Of a DNA stretch of 64,000 bases, positions 21,480-31,637 are shown piece by piece. The notes beneath the pieces are model-generated. The model worked only from the letters and a program-made list of their open reading frames with translations. It did not search any database and was not told the DNA's origin. The position numbers were made by a program, and so were the translations under genes. Each line of letters opens with the position of its first letter. The stretch's first letter is position 1. Source of the stretch: Schizochytrium sp. TIO01 (lineage: Eukaryota > Sar > Bigyra > Thraustochytrida > Thraustochytriidae); NCBI GenBank assembly GCA_004764695.1, contig SMSO01000025.1:5696362-5760361 (forward strand), in the 5' to 3' direction.

Positions 21480-24400
21480 ATGTCTTCTGAGAAGCGGCGA
21501 AGGCCTCGGCCAGGTGGAGCTTCTAAGACCACTTCATCATCACTTAGGTTACCTGCTCTGCGTCAGCAGCAAGTGACTAGCGTAAACAATGTTGAACTTG
21601 ATGTACCTGAATGGCATCAGTCTGCCGTCGATTTCCGAGAGTTGCAACAACATCGATTACAGGAACAGCACCAGCGTAGGGTAAGACAAACAAGCGCAGC
21701 GCTTGATCGGGTCAAAATGCTGCGACGTGCAAGACTTCATCGCATGCGTGTTCTAGATAATCGCCAATTACCAGATGACTATGACAACACAGATTCAAGA
21801 ATGTCAAATCGGGGTGATGCATCAACACCTGTAAGGCAACGAAAGAAGCATCAGCCAAAGACTAATATCGACAAATCACAATCGCGCGCCCTACATTCTG
21901 CTGGGATTAAAAAGCTAGCACTTACTAAAGGCCCAAGTTTGCATTCTGATACCTATCGTGATGTTTCAGAAGTTCAAGAATACTTAAATTCTTTTCGCTC
22001 GATTGAGGTTACAGAGGATTGTATCAAGGGAAACCAGGATGGACTTGAGAAAGCCTCCCCCCTAGCGAATCCGAATAAAATCCCCGACTTCTTTCTGCAC
22101 CAAAAGCAGAAAGAGGAGCAACGTCAACAGGACAACGAACTTGGAGACAACCTGTCAGAGAGTGGTGGTGATGATGATGATGAGGAAAGAGGTAATGGTA
22201 TATTTGGTTTAACGCAAGATGTCCAGGTTGAAAACTTGCAGGCGGGAAGTGTAGCCTCTGATCGTCCCCAGCTCAGCCCTGAGCTTGGTTTGCTGGTGGT
22301 CTCAGACAGCACCGGGGATGTGCGCGTTGAAACCTGGCAACATGATAAAAATGATCAATCAAGGCAGCAAGTGCCTTTACCGGACATTTATCAAGTAGAC
22401 GTTGCGCACGCACCTGCGTATTCAAATCAAGGCAAAGCGTATCGCAAATATCGTCGTCTTGAACTCGATCGAATTGGCAAGTCAAACCTTCCCAGAGAAT
22501 CAAGTGGAGTTGTTCCAAGAATTGGGCGCACCCCTCATCTTCCTGGGAATATGGATCTTGTGACACTTGAAGTAGACGTAGTCAAAGAAATCTCCGTGCG
22601 CGAGGAATTGGTTAGTACATGTCGAAAAGCTTTTGTTGGCCTGGTGGAAAGTGTTGAGCTGATTCGAGGTCTTAAGATTCAGAGCGAAATGCTGCGTACG
22701 CTGAAGACAATTCCAGGTTTTGAGAAAACCGATTATGCAGAAGAAGCTCGGAAGGCACATCCACACGGTTATCTTGCAAAACCTCTAGATACCCCACGAA
22801 CAAGGCAGAAAAAGGTCAGAGCAACCTTAGCAGCACAAATTGCTCATCTTGGCGAACAACAAAAAGAGCTGAGTCGCGAGTTACTCGAGCTGCGGGCGTC
22901 TACTTTGAAGACAGCAAATGCTATTTACCAATGGCGCAAGTTTGTGAAAAAGGAAGAAAGGCGCTTGCAGCTTGACGCAAGCTTTCCAATTTTTGATTGG
23001 CATGGTGAAAATTATCTCACGAAGATGCAAACTGATATGAACTTCTTGAAGGGCCAAGAAGATCCGCGTTCACCATCTGCGAGCCCGAAAGCTACGAAAG
23101 CAGTAAACACATTTGCGTTAGAAGATATCCCAGGCCATCGCCAAAGCGTTCTTCCGCCTACAATTAGATTTGAAACACCGTCCCATGAGCTCGTGGGTAG
23201 GTGGATTGGATTTTCACCTCAGAATAACCCTTTGCTTTTACCACCGAAGGACCACGACCCTGTAGCGAAACTTGAAGCATGGACACAATTGGAAAACGAA
23301 AGGCAGCTTGCAGAGCATCAGGCAGATATACATAAGCAAATCTATCTCGGATTGCGATCAGGTAAAACAGCCTATGAGATTTTCATGTCCAGCAGTAGCT
23401 GTACCCAGAGTGCTGTAGAGAATATTTCCAAGAGTTCACGGGGCTTAAGAACAAGCAGTGTTCGATCGTCGATCGGAGATAGCGCTTTAAAAACAAGGAG
23501 TACCATGAGTGCGGCAACAAAATCCTCTATAGAAAGCGCTGGCTTTCCAAACTTGGAATCATCACGGTTCGTGCACGGACTTACTATCCATGTTCAAGTC
23601 ACAGGATTTGAAACCCGACGTCAAATTCCGAGCCCGCGCTCAGCGCGAGGATTTTATGAATCTACGCATGCCCAATTTTCCGGATTTGGTCGTTGTCCCA
23701 TATCCCCACGCATCGAAGTGAGCGTCATAGATCAACCGGACTTGGATGATGATGTGGCACAAGATTCGAATGACTTGCCGAGTTTGGAGAAGCTTACTCA
23801 TAAAGGGGATCGTTCAACATCGGGCAAGGCAGTCAAAACAGAATTTCCAGAAACGCGAGGCCGGGCGTTTGACTTGCGTTTAACCCCAAAAGCAACAATC
23901 GTTCCAACTGCCACCGATTCGTCGAAGATAGCCTCGTACATGTCTATTTCAAGCGCAATCCGTGAAGAATCGTCGGCCATCGAATCTTGGAAGCTCGAAA
24001 AGGCACGTGAGGTGCAAAGAAAACTTCAAGCTTATGATCCCATGGCAAACATTGATGCACGCGGTGGACGGGATCGGGCCATCTATCGTTATGTACACGA
24101 TAAGGCAAAACCTGATGAGAGGGACTCATTGCGACAGCGGGCTGAACATGCCCCCGAGCTTGCCGCAAATCGTGCCGATTTTGAACTCAATGTGTCCAGC
24201 ACGACAAACAATATCCAGGTCATAGACAAACCAGCCGTCAATACATGTCCACAGAACATCATTCATCGTAACGGAGCAAAATCGACACTGAGTTTTCAGA
24301 GCAAAATTTGTAATGTAGAAGCGCAAGTGGTTGTGCATTGTCGTGCAGAGAGAATCAAGTTGGAGCGTCAGCTTTCTAGACTCGCAGGTGTGAAACCAGA

Positions 24401-25208
24401 AGCTATGTCTACTGAAGACAAACAACTTCAACGAGATTTGCAAATGAAACTTGATATATTAAGAAGAAGCACAGCAAGTCGGTTGAGCGATCGGAAGCTT
24501 CTTGAAAAGGATAGGGAAACCGAATTAGCTGAAGCTCTAGCTCAGGAACAGGCCGAAAACGCGGCTGTGATGGTACAATCTGTCGTGAGAATGCATCATG
24601 ATCGAAAAGTCTTTCTAACATATCTTGATGATCAGGAGCATGCTCGCAAAATGACACGCGAAGAAGAACTCATGCGCAGTGTTGAAGATGTCGCAGCAAC
24701 TGCTATTCAAGTGCAATTTCGAGGTTTCCTGGGTCGCAAAATTCGCCAGCTAGATGAAGCAACTAGGCTTATGGCGGCCGAAGAACAACGCAAAATTCAA
24801 GAAGCGAAGGATGCAGAAGAGCGCAAACAAAGAGAGCTGGAGGAGCTGCAAGAACGTGGCAGACAACATCGTATATCCATGCAACAAGAAGTTGATCAGC
24901 AGATGAAACAGGCTGCACTTGATGCTGCTGAGCGTGCTCAGGCGGCTCGGATTATATCTCGTGGAATTCGCATCAGAGTGGATCATAAGAAACAAAAGCA
25001 AATAGCTGCCCGGAAACTCTTCGAGACACGACAGGATAAGGCTGCAATCCTTATTCAAGCACATATTCGGCGCATGATTGTTCGCATCCATGCTGCCACC
25101 CTGCATGCAAAAGAGCGCCAGCGAAAACGCGATGAACAAGCTCGGCGCGAGGCTCGAGAGCAATACGCGCGCATGTACACGTCTTTGAGCGACTCCAATA
25201 GGAATTAG
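21480..25208 (+). CDS. Large IQ-motif coiled-coil protein
   Basis: This is an uninterrupted 1242-codon frame. The N-terminal two thirds are hydrophilic, with an acidic Asp/Glu patch near residue 235 and a helical segment around 440-500, and no domain I recognise. The C-terminal 215 residues are strongly helical and contain IQ motifs: VMVQSVVRMHHDRK (about 1030), ATAIQVQFRGFLGRKIR (about 1070), a weaker one near 1155, and AAILIQAHIRRMIVR (about 1188). IQ motifs bind calmodulin or EF-hand light chains. The motifs and long helices suggest a cytoskeletal or ciliary scaffold, but function is inference. The first ATG lies 120 bases downstream of an AT-rich spacer and opens a very basic N-terminus (MSSEKRRRPRP). 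Confidence 0.88.
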   Translation: MSSEKRRRPRPGGASKTTSSSLRLPALRQQQVTSVNNVELDVPEWHQSAVDFRELQQHRLQEQHQRRVRQTSAALDRVKMLRRARLHRMRVLDNRQLPDDYDNTDSRMSNRGDASTPVRQRKKHQPKTNIDKSQSRALHSAGIKKLALTKGPSLHSDTYRDVSEVQEYLNSFRSIEVTEDCIKGNQDGLEKASPLANPNKIPDFFLHQKQKEEQRQQDNELGDNLSESGGDDDDEERGNGIFGLTQDVQVENLQAGSVASDRPQLSPELGLLVVSDSTGDVRVETWQHDKNDQSRQQVPLPDIYQVDVAHAPAYSNQGKAYRKYRRLELDRIGKSNLPRESSGVVPRIGRTPHLPGNMDLVTLEVDVVKEISVREELVSTCRKAFVGLVESVELIRGLKIQSEMLRTLKTIPGFEKTDYAEEARKAHPHGYLAKPLDTPRTRQKKVRATLAAQIAHLGEQQKELSRELLELRASTLKTANAIYQWRKFVKKEERRLQLDASFPIFDWHGENYLTKMQTDMNFLKGQEDPRSPSASPKATKAVNTFALEDIPGHRQSVLPPTIRFETPSHELVGRWIGFSPQNNPLLLPPKDHDPVAKLEAWTQLENERQLAEHQADIHKQIYLGLRSGKTAYEIFMSSSSCTQSAVENISKSSRGLRTSSVRSSIGDSALKTRSTMSAATKSSIESAGFPNLESSRFVHGLTIHVQVTGFETRRQIPSPRSARGFYESTHAQFSGFGRCPISPRIEVSVIDQPDLDDDVAQDSNDLPSLEKLTHKGDRSTSGKAVKTEFPETRGRAFDLRLTPKATIVPTATDSSKIASYMSISSAIREESSAIESWKLEKAREVQRKLQAYDPMANIDARGGRDRAIYRYVHDKAKPDERDSLRQRAEHAPELAANRADFELNVSSTTNNIQVIDKPAVNTCPQNIIHRNGAKSTLSFQSKICNVEAQVVVHCRAERIKLERQLSRLAGVKPEAMSTEDKQLQRDLQMKLDILRRSTASRLSDRKLLEKDRETELAEALAQEQAENAAVMVQSVVRMHHDRKVFLTYLDDQEHARKMTREEELMRSVEDVAATAIQVQFRGFLGRKIRQLDEATRLMAAEEQRKIQEAKDAEERKQRELEELQERGRQHRISMQQEVDQQMKQAALDAAERAQAARIISRGIRIRVDHKKQKQIAARKLFETRQDKAAILIQAHIRRMIVRIHAATLHAKERQRKRDEQARREAREQYARMYTSLSDSNRN

Positions 25209-25494
25209 AAATCTTATTCAACAAGTGCGATCTAAAGCAAACAAATCACACTGGCTTGATAGTTTGTATCTTTAGTATTATTAGAGGCATATTCAGTTTT
25301 GTAATTATTTTCTTTATAAGAGGAGATTGACGCCTCACTCTGTCCTTGTCTAATTATAGAAACCTTGCATCGAAAGAATTATTTGGAAAGCCCTCGAAGG
25401 GTCTGTTTAGTGTCTTGCATATTTATAGTTTCCAGCTCAGAATTTGAAATCATGAAGAGCTTGATCTATAGTCCCTCCTTTGTCATTTGTTACA

Positions 25495-28422
25495 TTATAC
25501 AAGATCACCCTCACCTTTGCTTCCCACTGCGGTATTGTCAAGCACATCTAGAGGAGATGCAGTAGGCGGGGCTTTAAGAACAGGAATGGACGTGGCGTTA
25601 GACTGGGCATGACGAAACCTCAAAGGGCCAGCCTCGGCAAACGAGGGCGCCGCACTATTGCTAGAAGCACCTGCGCCACCTGTTGTCATTGCAATAGGCG
25701 GAAGAAGGTCAGATTCATGGGCTTCATGAATATTATCTTCATCGTCCACAAAGCTGTGAACATCATGGTCATCACCTAGGTCAGCATCCGCAAAATTCAT
25801 CCCGCGTGGTGCAGGAGAACCCACTCTTGAGTATGAGAAAAGGAACCTAGGCGAACGACGGAATCGAATGGTGTCTTTCACATGTTCCCACCAAGTTTTC
25901 ATATCGTTGCCAAAGTCCTGTGTACCAAATGCATCTAACGGGCCCTTTTCTTTATTATTAAGATGAAGCATGACCGCAACAAGTACTCCGACAATAAGCA
26001 AAACAAGCCAGCCTCCAGCACTGACTCCCAAAAGACCTCGAGAACACGGAAAGCGAGTTGGGCCAAGATCTTTACCGCCAACACATGTGTTACCACCAAC
26101 AAGGCGGTAACCATTGCTAATTGAATAGAATCCACCTTTAGGACAAATGCCAGGAAGGCCCAAAGTTTCATTTGAGACACCAGGGTCGCGGACACAAGGC
26201 CCGTGCGAAACCTCCCTGCGGAAGCCAAAGTCGCACTCGAAGTCGCGTTCAGTACATTCACAATTGCGAACAAAGCGTTTTGCTTCAAATTCTAAAGGTG
26301 TAAAACATTGCGCATGGCTTTTGCGACGAAGATAGTTGACTTCACGTCCAAGATGGCAGGATGACCCAGCCCCAAGACCTTCTGAATCACCATCTCGAGG
26401 ACTCCATAATTCGTAATCACTGTCCGGACTTTGCGGCATGTAAGCTCCAGAGCATTCTCTCTCATGGAGGCCGGAGAAGTCGAGCGTGATTAACACTCCA
26501 TGATCAAGCGTCTCATCAGTGTTACCATTAAGTGTACCAAAGACGTGGAAAATACGGTTAACCGCCGATGGTTCAACAATAATGTTGTCAACATCGATGG
26601 GGTTCTTTGTAAACTCGATTTCCATCCAGTCAACACCGTGGTTCCAAGAGTATAGCAAAGTTTTTGTGGGAACATCATCGCGAGCCATAAGGATGAGTCC
26701 GCCATGTGCGCCAATCTCATATATGTGGCTACCTTTGCGGATTTCTTTCCATGTAAGACCGCCATCAGAAGATAAATAAGTAGATTCCTCACCAGAACGT
26801 TCTGAGAGATGAGTTCCAACATTTCCAACGCCCATGATAATACCAACAGCAGCAGGGGAGCTGTAAATGGGAGAAAATTGAGCCGCATGACCATGTAGAT
26901 GAAGACCGCAATCCAAGGTGTCACAGGTGATGGGCTTGCCCGCTGCATCCTGGACAGGCGCGCGCAAAAGACTCCACTCACCACCGCGATCAAAAGAAAT
27001 CACTGATCTAACTTGCGAAGATGGACGGCGAATCTTGTTACGTGCGACTCTAGAAGAATCGCCCTGCTCCAAAGCTTGCTGACGTGCGGTTTCATAATTC
27101 TCAAGCTCATCTACATTGTGAACGTAGTTGGCAATGTAAACTCCCTCGATGCTGAGAATTCGTTCAAAGTCACACTTCCCACCGACATTACGTACGTTAT
27201 CACGTAGGGAAAAACTGTAATTACCACCTGTGCTATCGCTGACATAGACATGCCCATAGTTGGCATTATTGCCAAGATGGTTTGCATGCAGAAAAACAAC
27301 TCCAGTGTTTGAATCCAGCACAGTGAATGCTTTTTGCGTGATTTTGAAAGGCATTCGTGCTGCATAAAATGTGTCGCAGCGGTCGGCACTGAGTTGAAGG
27401 TTAACATCGGAGCGACCTTCCGAGGGAACCTGGGCGACAAAGATAAAGTGCTTAGTGAACAAGAACTTGTTTCCGCCATGCACAAGCCTTTGCTCAGATT
27501 TGAAATTATCCTCACTAACTACGAGGTGGACGTTAGCATTCCATGCACCGAATCGCTGATCTCCTGTTGTTTGGCTTGGAAAAGCAGTGCAAAGGACACT
27601 TTTGCGGTCGCGAGGAATGTATTCATGTTTGCGTGAGAACAGGTGCCACCCAGCTTCCCTGGCACTTGTTGGTGATTCGCCGGTGCTTTGTGATCTCCCA
27701 AGGCCTTGTTCGCTAGCCAAAAGACGTTCAAACCAGTCTGCTTGCACTACATACTTGCGAAGTAAGCTAAAGGTGGCACCAGAGTCCTCAGACATATAGA
27801 GTGCCTTATAGCAAACGTCTTTGCCATTTGCATCTTTACCGCTGTCCAGCGGGTTAGAACTGCTAAGTTTAGATGCTGACGGATAAAGCTTGCACTTGGG
27901 CGTATGCGCTGTCATAAGAATATGAGAATCCAATGAAGGGTGAAGAGTCAGCTCAGCAATAGGGGCTGGGCTTCGGAAAGCAGAAAAGCTAGCTCCACCG
28001 TTGTCCGAATAGTACTGTACCACTCCGTTAGAAACCAGCACAATAACTTGGGGGTTCGACGTGTGTTGTATCATGCGCCTGATTTGAACGTCTGAAAGTT
28101 GGGGACGACCTTCTGCCTTATGTGCAGCTTGAGCAAGATCATTGGCGAGATCACTAAAGGTCCTTCCATTATCCGTGCTCCGGTGTAGCCGCAGGTTATT
28201 CGATAAGACAAGAATTGTAGATTTATCTTGACCGACCCATCGCATATCATCAACAGCACCAGGGAAGTCATACATATATGTGTCAATCTGGCCAACACCA
28301 TCATCAGCTGTAGCTGTTTGAGTAGTGTACATGGCAACTAAGATGGATGCCAACAAGGAAATCCAGGTGAACCTGCCGTAACAAGCTCGAGTCAAAACGC
28401 TCATTTTGCGTAGTCTATGCAA
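25495..28422 (-). CDS. Sortilin-type VPS10-domain sorting receptor
   Basis: A 975-aa type I membrane protein. The signal peptide lies within residues 1-40; the ATG at residue 7 is an alternative start. The VPS10 beta-propeller follows with repeated BNR/Asp-box signatures (STDNGRTFS, SEDSGATFS, SSDGGLTWKE). A Cys-rich 10CC module lies at about 640-760 (CSGAY, CHLGREVNYLRRK, CECTERDFECDFGFRR, GPCVRDPG). The single transmembrane helix is near 795-815 (WLVLLIVGVLVAVML). The cytosolic tail of about 150 residues contains an acidic stretch ending ESDLLPP, which resembles the acidic dileucine sorting signal of sortilin and Vps10p. The expected role is cargo transport between the trans-Golgi network and endosomes or vacuole. 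Length is slightly above human sortilin (831 aa). No intron is needed. Confidence 0.93.
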   Translation of the reverse strand: MHRLRKMSVLTRACYGRFTWISLLASILVAMYTTQTATADDGVGQIDTYMYDFPGAVDDMRWVGQDKSTILVLSNNLRLHRSTDNGRTFSDLANDLAQAAHKAEGRPQLSDVQIRRMIQHTSNPQVIVLVSNGVVQYYSDNGGASFSAFRSPAPIAELTLHPSLDSHILMTAHTPKCKLYPSASKLSSSNPLDSGKDANGKDVCYKALYMSEDSGATFSLLRKYVVQADWFERLLASEQGLGRSQSTGESPTSAREAGWHLFSRKHEYIPRDRKSVLCTAFPSQTTGDQRFGAWNANVHLVVSEDNFKSEQRLVHGGNKFLFTKHFIFVAQVPSEGRSDVNLQLSADRCDTFYAARMPFKITQKAFTVLDSNTGVVFLHANHLGNNANYGHVYVSDSTGGNYSFSLRDNVRNVGGKCDFERILSIEGVYIANYVHNVDELENYETARQQALEQGDSSRVARNKIRRPSSQVRSVISFDRGGEWSLLRAPVQDAAGKPITCDTLDCGLHLHGHAAQFSPIYSSPAAVGIIMGVGNVGTHLSERSGEESTYLSSDGGLTWKEIRKGSHIYEIGAHGGLILMARDDVPTKTLLYSWNHGVDWMEIEFTKNPIDVDNIIVEPSAVNRIFHVFGTLNGNTDETLDHGVLITLDFSGLHERECSGAYMPQSPDSDYELWSPRDGDSEGLGAGSSCHLGREVNYLRRKSHAQCFTPLEFEAKRFVRNCECTERDFECDFGFRREVSHGPCVRDPGVSNETLGLPGICPKGGFYSISNGYRLVGGNTCVGGKDLGPTRFPCSRGLLGVSAGGWLVLLIVGVLVAVMLHLNNKEKGPLDAFGTQDFGNDMKTWWEHVKDTIRFRRSPRFLFSYSRVGSPAPRGMNFADADLGDDHDVHSFVDDEDNIHEAHESDLLPPIAMTTGGAGASSNSAAPSFAEAGPLRFRHAQSNATSIPVLKAPPTASPLDVLDNTAVGSKGEGDLV

Positions 28423-30164
28423 GGAGGTAGCCTCGAAGTCACTCTTCTATGTTTGTCCGTGGCGATCGCACTTTCTGAGAGAGTTTACAATCGAGCTTCG
28501 CAGAGGTAGTTTATGTTTCTCTAAGGAGCAAAATCCTGATGATGAGTCACGGGTGGTGTGGATTTAAGACAGATAATACCTTGCAAGAAAGAAGCACTTG
28601 AGGTGACAAGATGATTAAGTTTCGAGTTTATCGATGTCTTTCGCAGAGCTCCTCCAGAACTCTGAACACAAAAAAAGAGCCCCACAAAAAAAGAGCTCCC
28701 GGACAAGGAGCCCGTCTTGGAAAGGCTTGCCTTTCGGGGTTTGTTTGTCAATATTTTCTTCTTTTCCTTTTTCTTCTTTAAAAATCGGAGCACTACGTAG
28801 CATTTACCTATTGATAACTAGCTCCATACCAGAGTACTTTTTAGATATTGAATTTAAAGCACATATTGGCATTATATTGTAATATACCCTCTTTCGGAAG
28901 AGCCAGGCAAGGTACTGCCTTGCCAAAAAGGGTGTAGTAAAGGAAACATTGTCGTTGTCGATATTGAGGTAAAAAGAAAATGATGGGTGTTTTCAATTTC
29001 CGAGGACCCCAGCATATCTTCATGTCCACGACATATCAAGTAGAGTACCTAGGGATTGATTACCTCAGCTGTACTCAAGAATCTTTGCGATAAACTCAAC
29101 AAGTAGAGATCTAGCTAATGCTTGTGCCAGAATTGGGAGTCGACAATGGCTCCAGGATTATAATAAATGATGGCCAAATTTCACGCACGTTTCAGAGTAT
29201 CTATAAAGCATGTATTTTCTGAAAATAATCCAAGCTCATTTTATGTTAGCAAACGTAGTATGATCCCGTTAGGATGTCAAGCCGAACAGTGTCTTTACTC
29301 TTGAAGATATGCCTGTCGAGTGAAATAAGAGCACAAGGGTGTTCTTTATTTAACCTTCACAAGCGATGTTCTATGTTTGTGTTCTTAGATGCACTTTAAA
29401 AAGCTTGGTTTTAATCGATATGAAGTCAGATGTTTTAAATTCTTCTCCTGTGGGCATTAATTTCCTTTTGCGAAGTCGCTCATTCCACAAATTCTAGATA
29501 ATTAGAAATTAGTGAAGCCACATCAACTACAAGCATCACTAAATCTTACACGACGTTGTGTTTTCAGCGAATACGCTCAAATGCATCGCATCGGTCTTGT
29601 TGTCCTTGGTGATTACCACCAAACCTTCACAGTCGTACCTAGAACCTGCTCATGAGATAGTGAGAAAGAAAGAAAGCAATGCGTCCACGGTCATCTTAGA
29701 TCTACTGCTATGGTACCTTAGTTGATACCTACCACACAAAATGTCAAAATTGTTCTTTATTTTCTTTCAAGTTCTCAAGTTGACACTATGTAGAGACTAG
29801 TAGTACTGTTCCTCGTGCTTTTCAATAGAACAATGGAGTGGATAAGTTAACAATAATTTGTTTATGTTATGATTTATAGGGCAAAGGAGAGGCTTGGTTG
29901 GTGGTGGAGTTTGAGCAAACGAAGAACTCTGCTCTCTAGAGCCCTGCCTGCACCTTCGTGAGGGCAGCTGGTTGTGTTGGTAGAGGCCGCAACTGTGTCG
30001 TTGTGGTGTCGCTGGCCTTTGGGGAGCAGCGAAGGCTGAGCTCGCGCCTTGGTTCACTAGGCGTTCTTGATAAACTTCTTCATCTTCGCTATTGCGGTCA
30101 ACGCCGCGGCGCTCCCAGTCCGTCGTTAACTTTCTAATCGACAGGTTAAACCTGTGCGAAAACC
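28423..30164. other. Divergent upstream region of sortilin and REXO4
   Basis: No supported gene in 1.7 kb. An imperfect nested inverted repeat lies at 28886-28933, with inner arms GGCAAGG/CCTTGCC. A 143-codon minus-strand frame at 29797-30228 overlaps the REXO4 start and has no domain. Confidence 0.5.
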
Positions 30165-31166
30165 ATGGCCCCGAAAGACAAAAACAAATCCCGTAAAAAG
30201 GTGAACGGGGATGCTGTGAAGAAGTCAACTAAACCTGCGGACTCTGCTAGGAAAGCAGAAAAGAAGGTGCTGGTGTCTCCAGATGCGAACTGGAAAGCTC
30301 TTTTGTCCAAGGGCACGGTAGGCGACAAGCCTACTGCTGCGAAACGCAAACAACAAAAACGTGAAAGGCCAGGGTCTTCGTCTTCATCCTCCAAGTCTTC
30401 AATTGATTGGACTCGCAAACTGACCACATCCAAGGACACCCGTATGGTGGCTTTGGATTGTGAGATGGTTGGTGTTGGTGTAAAGAACGAGAGCAGGCTC
30501 GCTCGTGTGTGTGTAATCAATGAACGTGGTGAGGTGATGTTAGATAAATACTCGAAACCTATGGAAGCTATTACCGATTACCGCACGCAGTGGAGTGGTA
30601 TCAGACCGAGTGACCTCGTAAACGCACCCTCGTTCTGGGACGTCCAGGTGGAGGTGGCCGACCTGGTGCGTGGCAAAATGCTCGTGGGCCACTCGCTAAA
30701 GAGTGATTTGGAAGTGCTCATGTTGAAACATCCGCGGTCTCTGATCCGCGATACAGCTATGTACGCTCCGCTGCGCCGCGTGAACCCGAATACCGGCCGC
30801 CGGCATGCAGCTAAACTCCGTGACCTCTGCTTGCAAGAGCTCGGCAAGGTCATTCAGGATGGTGAGCATGACCCTTACGTTGATGCACGTGCGGCCCTTG
30901 AAGTCTACAAGAAACATGCAAGTGATTGGGAGAAGCGTATCCTCGACATGCGCGCTTCACGTCGTTTAATTCGTGACAAAAAGCGCAGCCGTGGCGTTCC
31001 AGATGACGAGGGCGAGACCAAGATTGTGGATATGACCACGTCGAGTTTGAAGCGCCCTCGATCTGAGTCCGTCAACTCAGAAGGCAAATCTAGCCAGTCA
31101 GGCAAGAGCAGTAGCAACGATGTGTTCTCAAATCGGACACGTCCGCGGAAACACAAGCGTGCCTGA
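30165..31166 (+). CDS. REXO4: REXO4-type 3'-5' RNA exonuclease
   Basis: A 333-aa protein whose start (CCATGGCC) is in good context. Residues 1-90 are Lys/Ser-rich and probably nuclear or nucleolar targeting. The DEDDh exonuclease domain begins at about residue 93 with MVALDCEMVGVG (Exo I, Asp and Glu), followed by HSLKSDLEVL (Exo II), RDTAMYAPLRR, HAAKLRDLCL and HDPYVDARAALEVY (Exo III, His and Asp). All five catalytic acids and the histidine are present. The tail is basic and Ser-rich (KRPRSES, RPRKHKRA). Yeast Rex4 acts in pre-rRNA processing and the human homologue is nucleolar, so a role in ribosome biogenesis is the best inference. The length fits the family (yeast 289, human 422). Confidence 0.93.
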   Translation: MAPKDKNKSRKKVNGDAVKKSTKPADSARKAEKKVLVSPDANWKALLSKGTVGDKPTAAKRKQQKRERPGSSSSSSKSSIDWTRKLTTSKDTRMVALDCEMVGVGVKNESRLARVCVINERGEVMLDKYSKPMEAITDYRTQWSGIRPSDLVNAPSFWDVQVEVADLVRGKMLVGHSLKSDLEVLMLKHPRSLIRDTAMYAPLRRVNPNTGRRHAAKLRDLCLQELGKVIQDGEHDPYVDARAALEVYKKHASDWEKRILDMRASRRLIRDKKRSRGVPDDEGETKIVDMTTSSLKRPRSESVNSEGKSSQSGKSSSNDVFSNRTRPRKHKRA

Positions 31167-31637
31167 GTGAACTGAGAAGTAGGAGAATGTGAACAAAAAC
31201 AGACATCAAACAACGCCTATCGATAGTTTCATCTTTCAAGGCTTTATGGCAGGCACAAGCACGTTAGAATCCGTGTGTCAAGTTGACTCCAATGTTCTTG
31301 AGCGTATCAAATCACCCAACAGTAGTAAGAGGAAGTGCTCTTTGATAAAGATGAAGTATTTTTTCATGTTTTTTTAATATGCTATTTTGTATTGTTATTT
31401 TTTGTGTTATTTTTTGGTATAATTTGGACATGGGACGGGAGAAACCTAGTAGTTTTGTATCTCATTGTGGGAGGTAATGGGCTAGCCAATTTCACACTCG
31501 GCGGTTATGCTATCTCCCTATTACACTGATCGAAACTGATCAAACCAAGGCTTAAGAGCACGATGTTCGCCGCGTGAAAGAGGACGCCCTACCCATGCTT
31601 CCTCAGAATAAGGCCCTGCGTTGAGACCTGGATCAAG
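31167..31637. other. 3' flanks of convergent genes
   Basis: Short tail-to-tail spacer between REXO4 and the methyltransferase, with a T-rich stretch at 31357-31420. No gene is seen. Confidence 0.5.

Noticed and set aside
29797-30228. 143-codon minus-strand frame overlapping the REXO4 start
   Set aside because: It covers the REXO4 leader, has no domain and ends in low-complexity sequence.
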